Source: Hydractinia symbiolongicarpus (Eukaryota > Cnidaria > Hydrozoa > Anthoathecata > Hydractiniidae). From it: 64,000 nucleotides of DNA. Numbering within the stretch: the first letter of the stretch is position 1; every line of letters begins with the position of its first letter. The translations under genes and the position numbers were made by a program. The notes under the pieces were generated by a model that made no database searches, was not told the DNA's origin, and saw nothing but the letters and a program-made list of their open reading frames with translations. Of this stretch, positions 24,000-35,487 are shown piece after piece. Where the stretch lies: the NCBI RefSeq assembly GCF_029227915.1, contig NC_079876.1:24509328-24573327 (forward strand), written 5' to 3'.

Positions 24000-25260
24000 G
24001 GCATTTTAAATCTCCACCTTATTTGATTCCCATCAACGCTACGCGGGGCAGAATCTTTAAAATCGCCTGATGAAAGATAGATATATAGATAAAAAAAAAC
24101 AGCACAGAGCCTGGACGCTGCTAAGTTTGAGTCCAGGCTAAAACTTTTTCTTTTTCAGAGATCGTGTACTCCTCGTGTGGCCAGAACAGCCAGTGTACGG
24201 CCATGACTAAAACTGCTTACATTTTGTTGGTCGTCCCTTGCTGATCTGGCTTGCCGTAGTAGCTTTATTGATGTAGCTATAGCTAGAAAGCTAAATACTC
24301 AGTTCTTTAAATTTGTGTATTTTATTACGTAAGAAATATTTAATATATATAATTGAGAAAAATGTGCTGGCTAGTTAGCTAGCTAGCTCAACTATTGATA
24401 CTGATTTGAATCTTCTTTTGATTGGTGCTGACATACCCCTTCTTTTTCTTATAACAATCCTAAAATTACTTTTACCATAGCTATTAATCTAGAATTTCCA
24501 GAATTTTCCAGATCAGTTTTGAAAATATCCAGTTAAAGTTTTAACTATAATTATAAAATACTACATAAATGTAAAAAAATTATTTTTTATTTTTGTTCTA
24601 CGGCTTTAACCGGTAGAACTTTAAAATGGGCTCCTTTTTTGTCGCCGTTATTACTACCGGGACTAGTGAAGCACGGCAGGATACCAGTCTAGTGTAGCGG
24701 TACGGGAATTACTAGTTTTTGAGTGTTATAACAGGCTACTCTGTTTTGGACAAGGGGCAAATACGTATTATTTTCACAAATTAATCTTTTGCATATTATT
24801 TTTTGTTCAGTTTGGTTTGGCTAGTACAAAGCTTCAACGATTTGGTTATCTTTTATGTGATCTGTGTTTTATTAATGATTTATTACATATTTTTGTTTTG
24901 GTAGGTGTGAGAACGGCTAACGTGTTCACGATAAATCAGTAATACGCCGTAGAGCTTGGTTTATTTATCTATTAAGTTGCATTTTAACATTGCAGGTTAG
25001 TTACAAGAGTAATTGAGAATTAGGATACTCAATGACTTTTAGAATCTCCCAGGATAATGACGGAAATGTTCAACCCGCAGGGCTTCTTGTCAATTTTTGT
25101 AGCGCATCGCCACAACACATGGACACATTTTTATCCCCGACGAAGACAGGTAGTTGACTTTTGCTTTTGTCTGTGTTTTGCCCTTCTAAGTCTAAGTCAC
25201 TACTCCTTCGTCAGGATCATTTTCATGTTTAGAGGGATAGCGTCGTGAATGTGTTTAAAT
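24000..25260. other. Non-coding AT-rich stretch
   Basis: TAGCTAGC-rich DNA near 24.28-24.40 kb and short chance frames. No exon or recognised element. Confidence 0.4.
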
Positions 25261-25264
25261 AACA

Positions 25265-25305
25265 CTAGCTGTTTCCCGTGGAAGAATCCACTGTATTCCA
25301 TTTAA
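25265..25305 (-). mobile_element. Helitron 3' end, degraded hairpin
   Basis: The minus strand reads GTGGATTCTTCCACGGG, then AAACAG and CTAG at 25,265-25,268, followed by host T. This matches the 3' terminus of the Helitron family. No 5' end was found to the right, so the extent of the element is unknown; it might include the tandem array that follows. Confidence 0.5.
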
Positions 25306-25699
25306 TTTATGTAGCAGATATATGTCCCTCAAAAAACAAACAATACAGGAGTGCGCATCTTACATCTGCATTATTATATAAATGACCAAAAAAATTAAAG
25401 GTTTTCAACAACTGCAGTATTTATGTGACATTTAAATTTAAATCTACTAAAATTACTTGCTCTGACCATCTGACAAATGCGAAAATTATTCGGAAAGAAG
25501 TTTCCAAAAGCATTTCAACATACATGTCACCCATAAAATTTAAATCACTCAAAACGCCACATATATACAAAAAAGCTGATCAATGTCAAACACAAATCTC
25601 TCTCATTGTATATGTTAAAATCAGTTAGTTTATTGCAAACCCTGCCAAAGGTTGACACACAATGTGAAAAATAAACAATAAATTGTGCCTCTGACAGAA

Positions 25700-27000
25700 T
25701 TTTTTATCTAAGGTGTAAAAAAAGGGATTTGCAAGGACAAATTATAATGCAATAAAACATTATTTGATATATTGCATACAGTCCTTCCTCACCAAACTTT
25801 AGACAAAATGCCAACAAAATAACATTGTTTAAATCTAAAATTAATAAAGTCCTTTTAGCAATTTGCATGCTGTTTTACCATCAATAGAGTAAACAAAATT
25901 TCAAATCTCACATAGTATTCTGTCACAAATTTTCATAAAATATATATATAAGTCATAATGAGTCATGTTAAACAACAGCAATCAATCTGTATATAAGTTC
26001 ATTTTATGTCAATTTTTGCACCAATTTTGCAACACAAAATACAAATTCTAAATAATACTAAAATCTCTTATTTTGGTCCTTCGCATACCGACGGTCTCCC
26101 ACAAAAGTTTAGTCAAAATGTAAAAAATGAGAGGTAACGACAAAATCAAAGTTTGCAAAATTTAACTATTTCAGTACATATATCTACTGCATATGCCCTC
26201 TAAAACAATATTTTAATCCAAAATGCCAAAGAAAAACAGTTTGCAACAAAAATCAGTTATTTCGATAATATTGCATACACTCTTTCCTCACAAAAGCTTC
26301 ACAAACTGTAAAAAAAAGAATGGTTGTAGGGAGTGCTTCTGATTCAACAAAAAAAGTTTTTTTGACATATTGCATCTAGCCCTTACCCATTAAATCTTAC
26401 ACAAAATTTCCAAACCTATATACGATTTAGAACACATCAAATTTAAATCGAGAAGGATCAGTCATTTCGATATATTGCACGGAGTCCTCCCCAGTAAGAA
26501 TTTATACAAAATATAGAAAAACAAAGCTTGCAAGGTGTAAAATTGAATTCTTCTTCTGTGTATATATATATGGTCCTTCTTCGCAAAATTAACATAAAAT
26601 GTCAAAAAGGTTCAGATATAACATCTAACACAACAAAAATCAGTTCTATATGTCATGCCATTGTCTTCCACCAAATGTTCCCCTTAAAGTTTCACAGACA
26701 CAGCCTGTAAATTAAAAACAACTAAGATCGGGTATTTTGGTCTATTTCATACCATTCTGTTCCAAATAACTTATAAAATGTAAAAATTGAGTGGTAAAAC
26801 AGAAATGTCAAAAAGAAGAAAAAAATAGCTTACAAAGAGTATAAAATTGAAATCAACAAAGTAGCTCTTTTGGTGTATTAAATATAAGCCATACGCACAA
26901 AAGTTTACACTAAATGTAAGAAAATGGTTGTGTTTAGTAATTCTAAATTAAGAAAAGTCAGTTTTTTTAGCATGCTGATTAAGGTTTTTGCCCACAATTT
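25700..27000 (+). repeat. Degenerate tandem repeat, period about 100 bp
   Basis: A unit of the form GATATATTGCATACAGTCC TTCC, followed by TCACAAAAGTTTACACAAAATGT, recurs with strong divergence near 25.77, 25.86, 26.08, 26.19, 26.27, 26.37, 26.47, 26.57, 26.65, 26.74, 26.87 and 26.97 kb. Spacings are mostly 80-105 bp. The period and edges were judged by eye. Open frames in it have no meaning. Confidence 0.6.
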
Positions 27001-27299
27001 GAAACAAATTAAATTTACATTTTAAAAATAAGTAATTTCTGAACTTTATTTTCAGAATATTTGGAGGAAAAGAACTTCGCAAACCAAAAAAAACCAGGAA
27101 AATGTTTAAAATTTTCAGGGTTAATAACGTTTGATGTGTTTTGTGGGAATATATATACTGGGAATCTTTAGTTTAAAGCTAGCATTAGCTAGCTACAGCA
27201 GCTAATAGCTAGTCACTTAAATATAAATTGGAGACTTAGCTAGGTATAAAGAACATGGCTACATATATATATATATATATTCCTAGCTAGCTAGCTAGT

Positions 27300-27495
27300 T
27301 GTTGGTGGTGGTTGGCTTTTTATGATGCTAGCTATAAAACATGTCTGGCAACAATAATATAATCAAAACTGAAAATAAAACATGAAAAAACCTTACAGAA
27401 CCTTGCTATGATTAATTTATAAAACCATGCTCTTCTTCAAATGTTTTTTTAAAGATTTATATTGAATGAAAGAGTAGAGAATACTCAAAAAGAAC
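27300..27495 (+). repeat. Dispersed repeat, copy 2 (partner at 16.8 kb)
   Basis: Shares ordered blocks with 16.77-16.93 kb, including GTGGTGGTTG, ATCAAAACTGAAAA, CCTTGCTATG and TCTTCTTCAAATGTTTTT. Preceded by TAGCTAGCTAGC and a TA microsatellite. Confidence 0.5.
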
Positions 27496-28017
27496 AGCCA
27501 TCTTTTTCGTAAACACAATTTCCGTTTTATGCTAGGAACTTCATTTAACAGTTCGTATGCTTTGTGAATATCTAATACCGTTTCATATGTAGCGATACCT
27601 ATATATATATGCTAACATAGAGTTTTTTGGCATAAGGGTATATATATTTATATCGTTATTAGCAGCGGGTTATATATTTACACCTTATGTGCAATTTCTA
27701 TGAAGTACATCCCTAATCTTTTTAGTTAAATTTTAGCGTACAGCCACGTCATAAGAAAGTGACCCGTGATTTCCGTGTCGTGGACTCACAGTTTTACTCA
27801 CGCAAGGGAATTAATATATAAGATTAAGCACTGAAGGATTTGAGTGTACGTAACTTAATATTCAACACACGAATTGTTCATTTTAATAAAGAATGTGTTA
27901 GTTTTTAAACAATGTGGACTACTATCTTGACTTAGTGAAAAAGTTTAGTAAAACTGTTTTTAGTGGAATTACGAAGCTGTAAAGTTAAGTTGCAGCCTGA
28001 TTAAAAAATACTTTCAC

Positions 28018-28276
28018 TGTATATCACCCAATGACACAGTCGCAGAAGCTTCATCACTTTGTGTGGAATTTTGTGACGTAGCAATACAAATATATTTAGT
28101 CCCAATCATAGAACGATGCCCGTTCTGCACCACAATTACATCTTTGGTTTCCCCATTCACCATATAATTTCCTTTCCAACTAAATGATATAGCTGATCCA
28201 CCCTCCACATCACATGTGATAGTCATGCTTTCTCCTTCAATTGTGTGTCTGATTATGACAGAAACATTTAATTTAA
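28018..28276 (-). CDS. Ig-D: Ig-like exon, duplicate of Ig-E with damaged donor
   Basis: The domain has the first Cys in MTITCDVEG, the core Trp in ISFSWKGN, and a second Cys in GTKYICIATSQNS; the tail SDEASATVSLGDI aligns with Ig-E. The acceptor is ttttaag|TT. At the donor, Ig-E reads GATATACACT|gtaagt, but here two bases are lost, giving GATATACA|gtgaaa. A cut there would leave phase 2, out of step with the phase-1 exons downstream, and reading through gives a TGA at 28,014-28,016. So the domain is intact but its join may not be. It could be skipped, end a secreted isoform, or be a recent pseudo-exon. Flanking intron sequence is also shared with Ig-E, which points to a segmental tandem duplication of roughly 1.4 kb. 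Confidence 0.65.
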
Positions 28277-29407
28277 CTTAAAAGGATATGATAAGAAAGT
28301 AACTATTTACCACTTCAGTTTTGCAGTCACTACATGATTGTTGTTAAGTGTAGAATCAAAAATGCAAAAATCTTAGCCTTGTGGGTAATTTTTGAAGCAA
28401 GTATGGAGGATGATTTATTTCATTTCGACTTTTTTATTGTAAAGACTTTTTTAAGTAGCAGATTTTGTGATGGCACACTTCGAAATTAGCTGTTTTGTCG
28501 CAACATATTTTGACCCATATTGTAGCCTCACTATTCTAATTAGAAAACTGAGAAGAAGAGCCCATTCTAAAGTTCTGCTAGCCGAAGCCGCAGTAATATC
28601 TTCAGGCTGTCCAAATTTTGAGACACCAGTCTGTACATAAACAGGTCTGTGCTGACATCAGCAACATTTTTAAAGCATGATATTTCCTTAACTGCTGATC
28701 AAAACTACATGATGCAATTATACTTCGATAATCATTTTAAGCCGTAGCTACGCAATAAGAACAACAGCTGACGTTATTAAAAAATTTGTTTCTGTCTGCC
28801 TTTTGGATTGGCAAAGTTTATTTTTCTTTGATCTAGCCAAAAACGCTAGGCCAACTACCTTGGAACAAGCTGGGACGAAAATGGGTCCAATTTTTTTAGG
28901 CTAAGTCAATCTACGGACTTTCAAACAGACAAGTTGATGACCCCAGCAAAGATTTTTTAACGTTGATATCTCTTCAACTGCTTGTCAAGAAAATGTATCC
29001 CTTTCAAGCTCTGTACAACAGAGGCAGCAGATAAACAAATTTCCGAAGAAAACAATATGGTGTAAATTGTCGCTTTTGGTAGATGTCGTCAGAATTCAAA
29101 TGAAGGATGTGTTACATTCTTCTTATCTGCTTAAGTGGATTTTTTAACGCGCTTTCACATAATCCATTTGCTTTAGTTCTTCAATCGTGGAGACATAATG
29201 TTTTAAAGTAGATTAAAGTTTCGTCTTGATTCTATTTGTTTAGGCTCGGTCCTGCTTGATTTTATTTACATTATACGCGGTACTGAAGAATTGTAGTATG
29301 TACGCAAATAAATATTTAACACATGTATTGTTCTTTTTAAACAAAACAATGTGTTAGTTTACATAACTGCAAAGTAAAGTTACGACCTAAAATTAAAAAA
29401 GACTTAC
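28277..29407. other. Intron-like sequence between Ig-E and Ig-D
   Basis: No gene or known repeat recognised. The part beside each exon is similar to the corresponding part beside the other, for example the 'aacaatgtgttagttt' block at about 27.91 and 29.35 kb. Confidence 0.45.
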
Positions 29408-29671
29408 AGTGTATATCACTAGATGACACAGTCGCAGAAGCTTCATTACTTTGTATGGAATTTTGTGATATAGCAATACAACTATATTTACTCCCAACCA
29501 AAGAACGATTCACATTCGGTACCACAATTGTATCTTTGGTATTCCCATCCATTGTAACATCATTTTTTTTCCATGTAAATGACATAGCTGCTTCATCCTT
29601 CACATTACATTTGATAGTCATGTTTTGTCCTTCAACTGTTGGTGTAATTGTGACAGAAACGCTTAATTTAA
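29408..29671 (-). CDS. Ig-E: immunoglobulin-like domain exon
   Basis: A 264-nt exon, ccttttag acceptor and ATACACT|gtaagt donor, phase 1 at both ends, 87 codons. The domain has the first Cys in MTIKCNVKD, the core Trp in MSFTWKKND, and a second Cys in GSKYSCIAISQNS, a short C2/I-set pattern in which strand F uses K-Y-S-C in place of the commoner Y-x-C after D-x-(G/A). The donor is canonical, unlike in its duplicate Ig-D. It is not close to the Ig-A/B/C group. It is expected on the outside of the cell as one of a row of Ig domains. Confidence 0.78.
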
Positions 29672-30727
29672 CTAAAAAGGATATTGTTAATAAGAAAGTA
29701 ATTATTTAGCACTTTAGTTTTGCACCTATGTAGTTCATAATTAAGAAACTACTATTTCTTTTTCTATTTTATATCCTACTGCAGCAGTCCTCCTCCATAA
29801 CATTTTTAGGCTGCAATGCTGATTTTTTGGAACAAATCACGTAGCTATATCAATAGTCAAAATACTAGTGTCAGTACTTTCTTTCCCATAAGTCTAAACT
29901 TCTCGATAATTTTATCGTGTTTGAAATTTTGAAGTCTGCTTAGTACCAAATCTTATTCCGGTTTCTGTTGGATTATTACACGAAAAAGAAAATCTAGAAA
30001 AAAGAAGCGCTTCTTATATCGGCATGTTGAACAGCACATACCCAGTCATACGCCTGCTAATGCAGTAAATCCGTAACAAAAGTCTGCTGTGGTTCCTTGA
30101 GTAGACAATAAAAATATTTTGTTCTGACATATGTTTTTTCTCTAATAATTTATTAACAGAGTTATATGTTGCATTTTTTATGAGGTAATGGCTTAAGAAA
30201 GGGGCATCGAAATTTTTAAATCTCGCGCATCGTAATTAGTTAAAACTTACGTCATTGCTTACAATATTCTCCGATATGGCCCGTGACGAAAGAAACTTTG
30301 CTTAAAGTTTGAATATGATAGCATAAAATATAGACACGAGATAAAGTTCACAAGCGCAAAAGAAAAACTAAACATTCCCTACTATACTTTCATCAAAAGC
30401 TTATTTGTAATCACCCGCAAATAATGTTAACATAATATTCAATTTAAGGTCATGGTTTCGTTATCCTGATTTTCCTGTTTCATTTTCTTTTAGAGAACGC
30501 ATCAAACCCGAGTATTAATCCGTATTATAACTGTTCGAGTAATACCTTAACCGACGTCAAATTGCCTAGAATTGCAAGTTATTATGGGGTTAACATTATT
30601 AGGCCGTGTTATCATGTCAACCTTATTCCACCATTGTGATCTACATTTTAGGCCGCTTGCTGCTTTAGTTGTTGGTTTGATTGTAATAAGCAAAACATAT
30701 AGGTTTACCTATCTCTCACCTACATAC
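29672..30727. other. Intron-like sequence between Ig-F and Ig-E
   Basis: AT-rich DNA with no recognised repeat, exon or RNA gene. Confidence 0.4.
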
Positions 30728-30988
30728 CTAAAATACTAACTTCTGATGAATTTTTCTCCACATTATTCAATCGCGCTTCACATGTGTATTTACCACTGTC
30801 TGCGGACTGAACAGTTCTGGCAAGTGTAAAGGATAATTGAAATGATGTGATGTTTGCAGTACCTTTCCAAAATTTGTATTCAATACCTGCAGGTGAGGAT
30901 GACGTATTAACACGGCATGTTAATATAAGTGATTCGCCAGAATTCAAAGAAATTGAAGATGTTTGTAAAGTGGGAGCTTGAAACAATT
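30728..30988 (-). CDS. Ig-F: immunoglobulin-like domain exon
   Basis: A 261-nt exon with a tttttttag acceptor and ATTTTAG|gtatgt donor, phase 1 at both ends, 86 codons. Visible marks are LNSGESLILTCRV with the first Cys, the Trp in YKFWKGTANI, and SADSGKYTCEARLNN with the classical D-x-G-x-Y-x-C strand-F motif. It has several N-x-S/T sites. The ATG-started frame that runs upstream of the acceptor is intron. The domain is distinct in sequence from its neighbours. Confidence 0.8.
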
Positions 30989-32782
30989 CTAAAAAAATGC
31001 GCATAATATATCTAACTAAATTTTCGTTATATTTCTTTAAATTAGTCACAAAATAATACTGCAAGGTAGATAGTTGCGAACTAAATATTACTAAGAAAGT
31101 TATAAGTTAAAATTCTGACACAGAATTGTTAAAAACATAATGCGGAAAAAAAAAAGATTAAATTATAGATTATGATACATGAGGAAAGTTTTTCAAAATA
31201 GTTATGCACAGCTTTATCTACTTTTATTTTTTTATTTACAGTATTATTATTACGGTATTCGACGCTTAATTTCAACCTCCTAAGAAGTTTAAAAAAGTTT
31301 AAGTTAATAAAAGTTTGCGTTACGCAATTTTGAACTAAAAAAAAGGAGAAATAAAGACAGGTGAATCTTTTAAAAACCATAAAACTTTAGATAACGTAAT
31401 AAAAAAGTAATGTAGCCCTTAATATATCAACACTGAAAGTATTTTTTATGGGCAATGCTTATTATATGAATTATCCACGCAAAGCAAAAATTTTTCGCAG
31501 CTAAACTGCATGACATTGATATTTATAGGAATAAAAAATGCAGAATACAAAATTGGTTTAAGTTGATGAAAAACTTTGAGTTTAACGGTTTTGTACTTAT
31601 CCTGCGTATTTATAAGAAGTTTGTTAAGGAAATCCATTAGAGAACTGGTAAAGCTTGAGTAAAAAAAGTTCGAGTTAATTCGTTTTCCGTATTATCCGGC
31701 GGCTACTGTCTGTTTGTGGCGAATACAAATCTATTAGATGTTTGCCTGTAGTTTGAGATCACAGCATGAACTCCATAGTATTGATAAAGTCTTCAGGGTA
31801 AAGATTTTTTTTGAAGAGTACAGCAGAAGTGCGAACCACGGTGTGAGCAATCCCCTACTCGCATTTTATTTTCAACACCTGATATAAACAGTTCTGTGTA
31901 TTAGCAGAATTTTGAACTCATTGATTTTAACATAATTCAATATAAACAATGCAGGAAATCTTGTCTGGAAAGAACTTTACAATTTTCCCTTCTAAACTTT
32001 ACATATGCCTAGCTTAACTGAAATGCCGATTTAATGTAGTCTGGAATCTTAATACACAAATTCTTTGATAAGAAACTATTCATTCTTTGTACGTTTTATG
32101 TAAGTAGTGAAAAGAAGAAAAACAGTCACATTTCGTCACAACAGTCACAAAGTTCTGGAAAATGAACAGAACTGTGCAAGAAAAAGGCTATCACGATTTT
32201 GTTTTCTTGCAGTTTTCTTTCATTCGTATAAAAGAAGTTACTCATTCTGTTTTTGCAACAAATAAATTTGTTGTGTTACTTGTGCTTATATCTGTACAGA
32301 CGTGAAGTTGCTTAATAATTTTTGTAAATCCAGTTCAGTTGCTGGTCAGGTCAGTGTTTGAGCACATGCACGACTGAGATCAATGAATGTACGCGAAAGG
32401 TACTATTAAAAGGGGCGAGAAATATAGTCAACTATTTCTTAAGGTTTTTGACACTCTTTTCCCCTTCTGTCAACCTGCGTGAAAGCTGCTTGCGTCATCT
32501 TTTGAAAGAGACACTCCTATATCGGCATATTTATGCACATTTGAACTCCAGAGAAATTTATTATTATATGTGAGTAAAAAAAAATTTTAAGGTAAAAAAC
32601 TTGCTTAACTAGGAAAAGCAAGAATTTGAAAATTATAAAGGTCGACTTTACAACAATATTGTAACCCCCTCGTTAACTAATTTCAACTTTAGCATACCCC
32701 CACACCCGCCTCTCCTAACAGTTGACGTCATTTGTTATACGTTTTCAATGTAGACTTATAGACATTTTTAGAATTAACTTAC
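30989..32782. other. Intron-like sequence between Ig-G and Ig-F
   Basis: AT-rich, with short chance frames (63-83 codons) and no recognised element. Confidence 0.4.
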
Positions 32783-33055
32783 CATTCACTGTTAGTGATA
32801 CAGCATTACTCGTGACTGAAAGAGGAGGTCTTGTTGATGCTGATACAGTGCACGTGTATGATCCAGAATTTGATTTCATCACTTTTAAAATAATGGTGAC
32901 ATTTTTACCATCTGTTGTTTGAACAATACCATCTTTTTGGAATGAATAAGAAACTGGATTCACGTTTGTATCCACACCACAAGTAAAAGTGACACTGTCA
33001 CCTTCATTAATAGTTGACGATGTTGGTGAAACAGTCAATACTGCATTTTCCAAGT
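32783..33055 (-). CDS. Ig-G: immunoglobulin-like domain exon, Phe in place of core Trp
   Basis: A 273-nt exon with a ttccttag acceptor and GTGAATG|gtaagt donor, phase 1 at both ends, 90 codons. It has INEGDSVTFTCGVD with the first Cys and SNSGSYTCTVSAS with the second. Where the buried Trp is expected the sequence is SYSFQKDG, so Phe replaces Trp. A partial duplicate of its 5' part lies about 0.9 kb upstream at 33.9 kb. The plus-strand frame across it is a shadow. Confidence 0.8.
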
Positions 33056-33920
33056 CTAAGGAAATAATGTTAAATGTTTCACTATCCTAGTTTCCTGCAG
33101 CTTAGTACTTCTTACTACAAGGACTTTGTTCTTTAAGAAATTATTATATTATATTGGCACCACTCACAATTTAATTTTAAGTTATTTTATGATTTTGGAA
33201 AATGTCACTGATTAGAAAAATGTATAAATTCTATAAGGAGGAGTCATGCAATAAAAATTTTTCCAAAGATGGATGCAATCAGCAAAGAAGCTCTCAAGCA
33301 AAACATTGCTGTTGTTAAGATCAGCTTTCAAGGTAAAAACAAATGTCATAATAGATTTTGCTGTTATGAAAGATTTAAACGATGGCAAAACTAAATATTT
33401 TATTTATATATTTATTAAATAATTTTTAACTTCGATGCCACCATTACGCATTATGTACTTTTTGAAAAACACTTATTTGTTTGGAAAAATGAGCGGACAG
33501 TAGGTTAGTAAGTTGAAAAGAGTTAGTAGTTATATGTTTTTGATGTCTAAAAACCACTACACCAAAATTTTGAGGTTGCCAACCTTACGAGCATTCACTA
33601 CAACAAAAGCTAAGTAATTGTTCCATCTCGAAAAATCATAAAAATAAAATTCAGTCGTTTGATTGGATAATGAATTGTCAATTGACTATGTACTATAGCC
33701 AATTTCTGAGAAGTTTTTCAAGGATTCGTCCTTGCATTATTGTTTGTTGTTTTAATGATTTAGATTATACAATCCATAACTCTTACTTTCATCTGTATAA
33801 GGATGATACAATAACTGTTCAAAGCTGTAATTCTTCTCTTGAACGCTAATCTGCACTTAAATGCAAGTTAAGAATTTTCAAAAATAGATCCACATTAATT
33901 ATTTACTATAAATACCGATA
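33056..33920. other. Intron-like sequence between the relic exon and Ig-G
   Basis: AT-rich DNA without recognised elements. Confidence 0.4.
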
Positions 33921-33993
33921 AATTGAAGTGACCTATCACTTTCAATAATTGTTGACGATGTTGATGCAAAAGTCAACACCGCATTTTCCAAGT
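33921..33993 (-). pseudogene. Relic exon: 5' part of an Ig-G duplicate
   Basis: After a tgttag acceptor the minus strand codes LENAVLTFASTSSTIIESD, against LENAVLTVSPTSSTINEGD in Ig-G. Identity then ends, the first Cys is never reached, and the frame meets TAA about 13 codons later. It is the beginning of a duplicated Ig exon whose remainder has been lost, a clear sign that exons are duplicated and discarded in this gene. Confidence 0.75.
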
Positions 33994-34993
33994 CTAACAA
34001 ATGAAAATTTTATTACTTTTACAACAAGGCGAACTTGATGGAATTTGAAAAGTTTTATGAAGTAAATTTATGCTGGAACAGAAACGGAAGACTTCGCATT
34101 CAGTTTATCTCAACGTTAGAAAGCGAATGGAGATTATTTTCTGACATCACTTCGATACTTAAAACTCCCGTGAACTAAGGATGCTGGTGATAAACTACAG
34201 ATCAGTGCACACCAAATTAGCCTAATCAAGTTTAGCCGTCCATTTCATCACAACAAACACATTTTAAAGTCATTTGCAAAAAATCGATATAACACGTTTG
34301 CTAATAACGAGGCAATACTTTTTTGTGTTTGAGTTTATGCAACTTTGTTGATTTATCATAAAAAATAATTAAATTGCAGCTTTAAAGTAACTTCCAATAA
34401 ATGGCAACAAATGACTTTATCGAGAAAAACATTCTCATTTTCAAGCGCAAAATAACTCTTTTTACCTAGACCTAATACTATTAAACTTATTAAGAAATTG
34501 TAAATACTCACTCCACAAGTAAATGTCGACATTAAAATTTTAATTAGATTTTGAATGGGAGAAACTTTTAATGATCTTATACAACTAAGATTTATTGTTA
34601 TTGTAAATAAAATCTTAATCATAGAAGACATAACTAATTTGAACATTATTTGACCGAGAAAAATAAAATACTCGACTGTTAAGGATACAATTTTCTCTTA
34701 AAGTCAAAAAAAGCTAAAATGGGATGGGACGTTGACGTTGACGAAAACAGAAAGCGATAATTTTTTTTTCTTTAGGCGATGTCCAATAAATGAACATTAC
34801 TGGTGCTAAGGACAATATCTTCCGATGGATAAAATTAGCTTCCCATTAAAAGGCCTCGAAATTTTTCGTCCACTGTAATGTTATATGTGGCTTAAGCATC
34901 TCCATTTTATTTATTAGATAAAACTATGTTATATTATTGAAAACCCACAACTTAATATAAAAACATTCGAGTATTATCTTAAAAAAAACTCAC
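33994..34993. other. Intron-like sequence between Ig-H and the relic exon
   Basis: AT-rich, no recognised features beyond chance frames. Confidence 0.4.
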
Positions 34994-35266
34994 AATTGAC
35001 AGTTATAGTAAGTTTCGTTGATGATAATTTTTCAACATCAGATCCATCTTTCGCTGAACAATGATATGCACCAGCTTGATCTTTTGTAATACTACCGATA
35101 GTTAACATTTGAGATGTTTCATCAGAAATTTGATTGTTATCTTTAAACCATTTAAATGTGATATTAGAAACATCTGCTTGAATGTTACATTTAAGTTGTA
35201 GTTGTGATCCTGCATTCAGTGTTGCGTTGCCTTTTATAATTTCAAGTAAAGGATTTGGAATTTCTC
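34994..35266 (-). CDS. Ig-H: most 5' Ig-like domain exon
   Basis: A 273-nt exon with an aatttag acceptor and GTCAATT|gtgagt donor, phase 1 at both ends, 90 codons. Marks: LNAGSQLQLKCNI with the first Cys, ITFKWFKDNNQ with the core Trp, and KDQAGAYHCSAKDG with strand F and the second Cys. It starts EIPNPLLEI, which would follow a leader directly. The only phase-compatible leader seen nearby is the short hydrophobic exon at 35,432-35,471. If that is right, Ig-H is the membrane-distal domain. Confidence 0.8.
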
Positions 35267-35351
35267 CTAAATTAAAATTTACAAATAATAACTAAATTGT
35301 TACAAATCGCTGCAGATAGTGTAAAAAATGCGTAGATTATTGTATCCCTGC

Positions 35352-35357
35352 TTTATT
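35352..35357 (-). promoter_or_regulatory. AATAAA poly(A) signal for the peptide gene
   Basis: A minus-strand AATAAA lies about 40 nt after the stop codon at 35,395-35,397 of the proposed secreted peptide gene. In AT-rich DNA the hexamer is not rare, so it supports rather than proves the gene end. Confidence 0.45.
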
Positions 35358-35394
35358 GTACCAATATAGCTACATTAAGTAAATATGGTAAAAT

Positions 35395-35487
35395 CTACTC
35401 TAGAAAATTGACATAAGCGTAAGCTACAGACCTTGCGCAGGATTCACCAGCATCAATATAATCCAAATCATATCCTTTGTCTCCCTT
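35395..35487 (-). CDS. Exon 2 of a putative small secreted peptide gene
   Basis: A long pyrimidine tract and tttttag precede AAG at 35,487. Read in phase 0, as exon 1 at 42.7 kb requires, it codes 30 residues beginning KGDKGYDLDYIDAGESC and ending YAYVNFLE before TAG. Together with exon 1 this gives a 63-residue precursor: an 18-19 residue signal peptide, a Gly-Ser linker and an acidic, Tyr-rich tail with one Cys. No known family was recognised. The same bases in another frame give a hydrophobic leader (see the next entry), so the exon may be used by two transcripts or only one reading may be real. Confidence 0.45.
   Translation of the reverse strand, partial: KGDKGYDLDYIDAGESCARSVAYAYVNFLE
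35432..35471 (-). CDS. Possible leader exon of the Ig gene (alternative frame)
   Basis: An ATG at 35,471 starts MIWIILMLVNPAQ, a short hydrophobic leader, and CAAG|gtctgt gives phase 1, exactly what the Ig-H acceptor needs; the join reads NPAQG-EIPNP. The same frame is open upstream to an ATG at 35,558, but that part includes the pyrimidine tract of a splice acceptor. A 13-residue leader is short. It overlaps exon 2 of the peptide gene in a different frame. Confidence 0.4.

Noticed and set aside
25700-27000. CRISPR-like array
   Set aside because: Units are diverged, spacing is irregular, there are no unique spacers between constant repeats, and the DNA is eukaryotic.
30989-31064. ATG-started N-terminal extension of the Ig-F frame
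   Set aside because: A pyrimidine-rich acceptor ends at 30,989 and phase 1 matches all sister exons; the extension is upstream intron.
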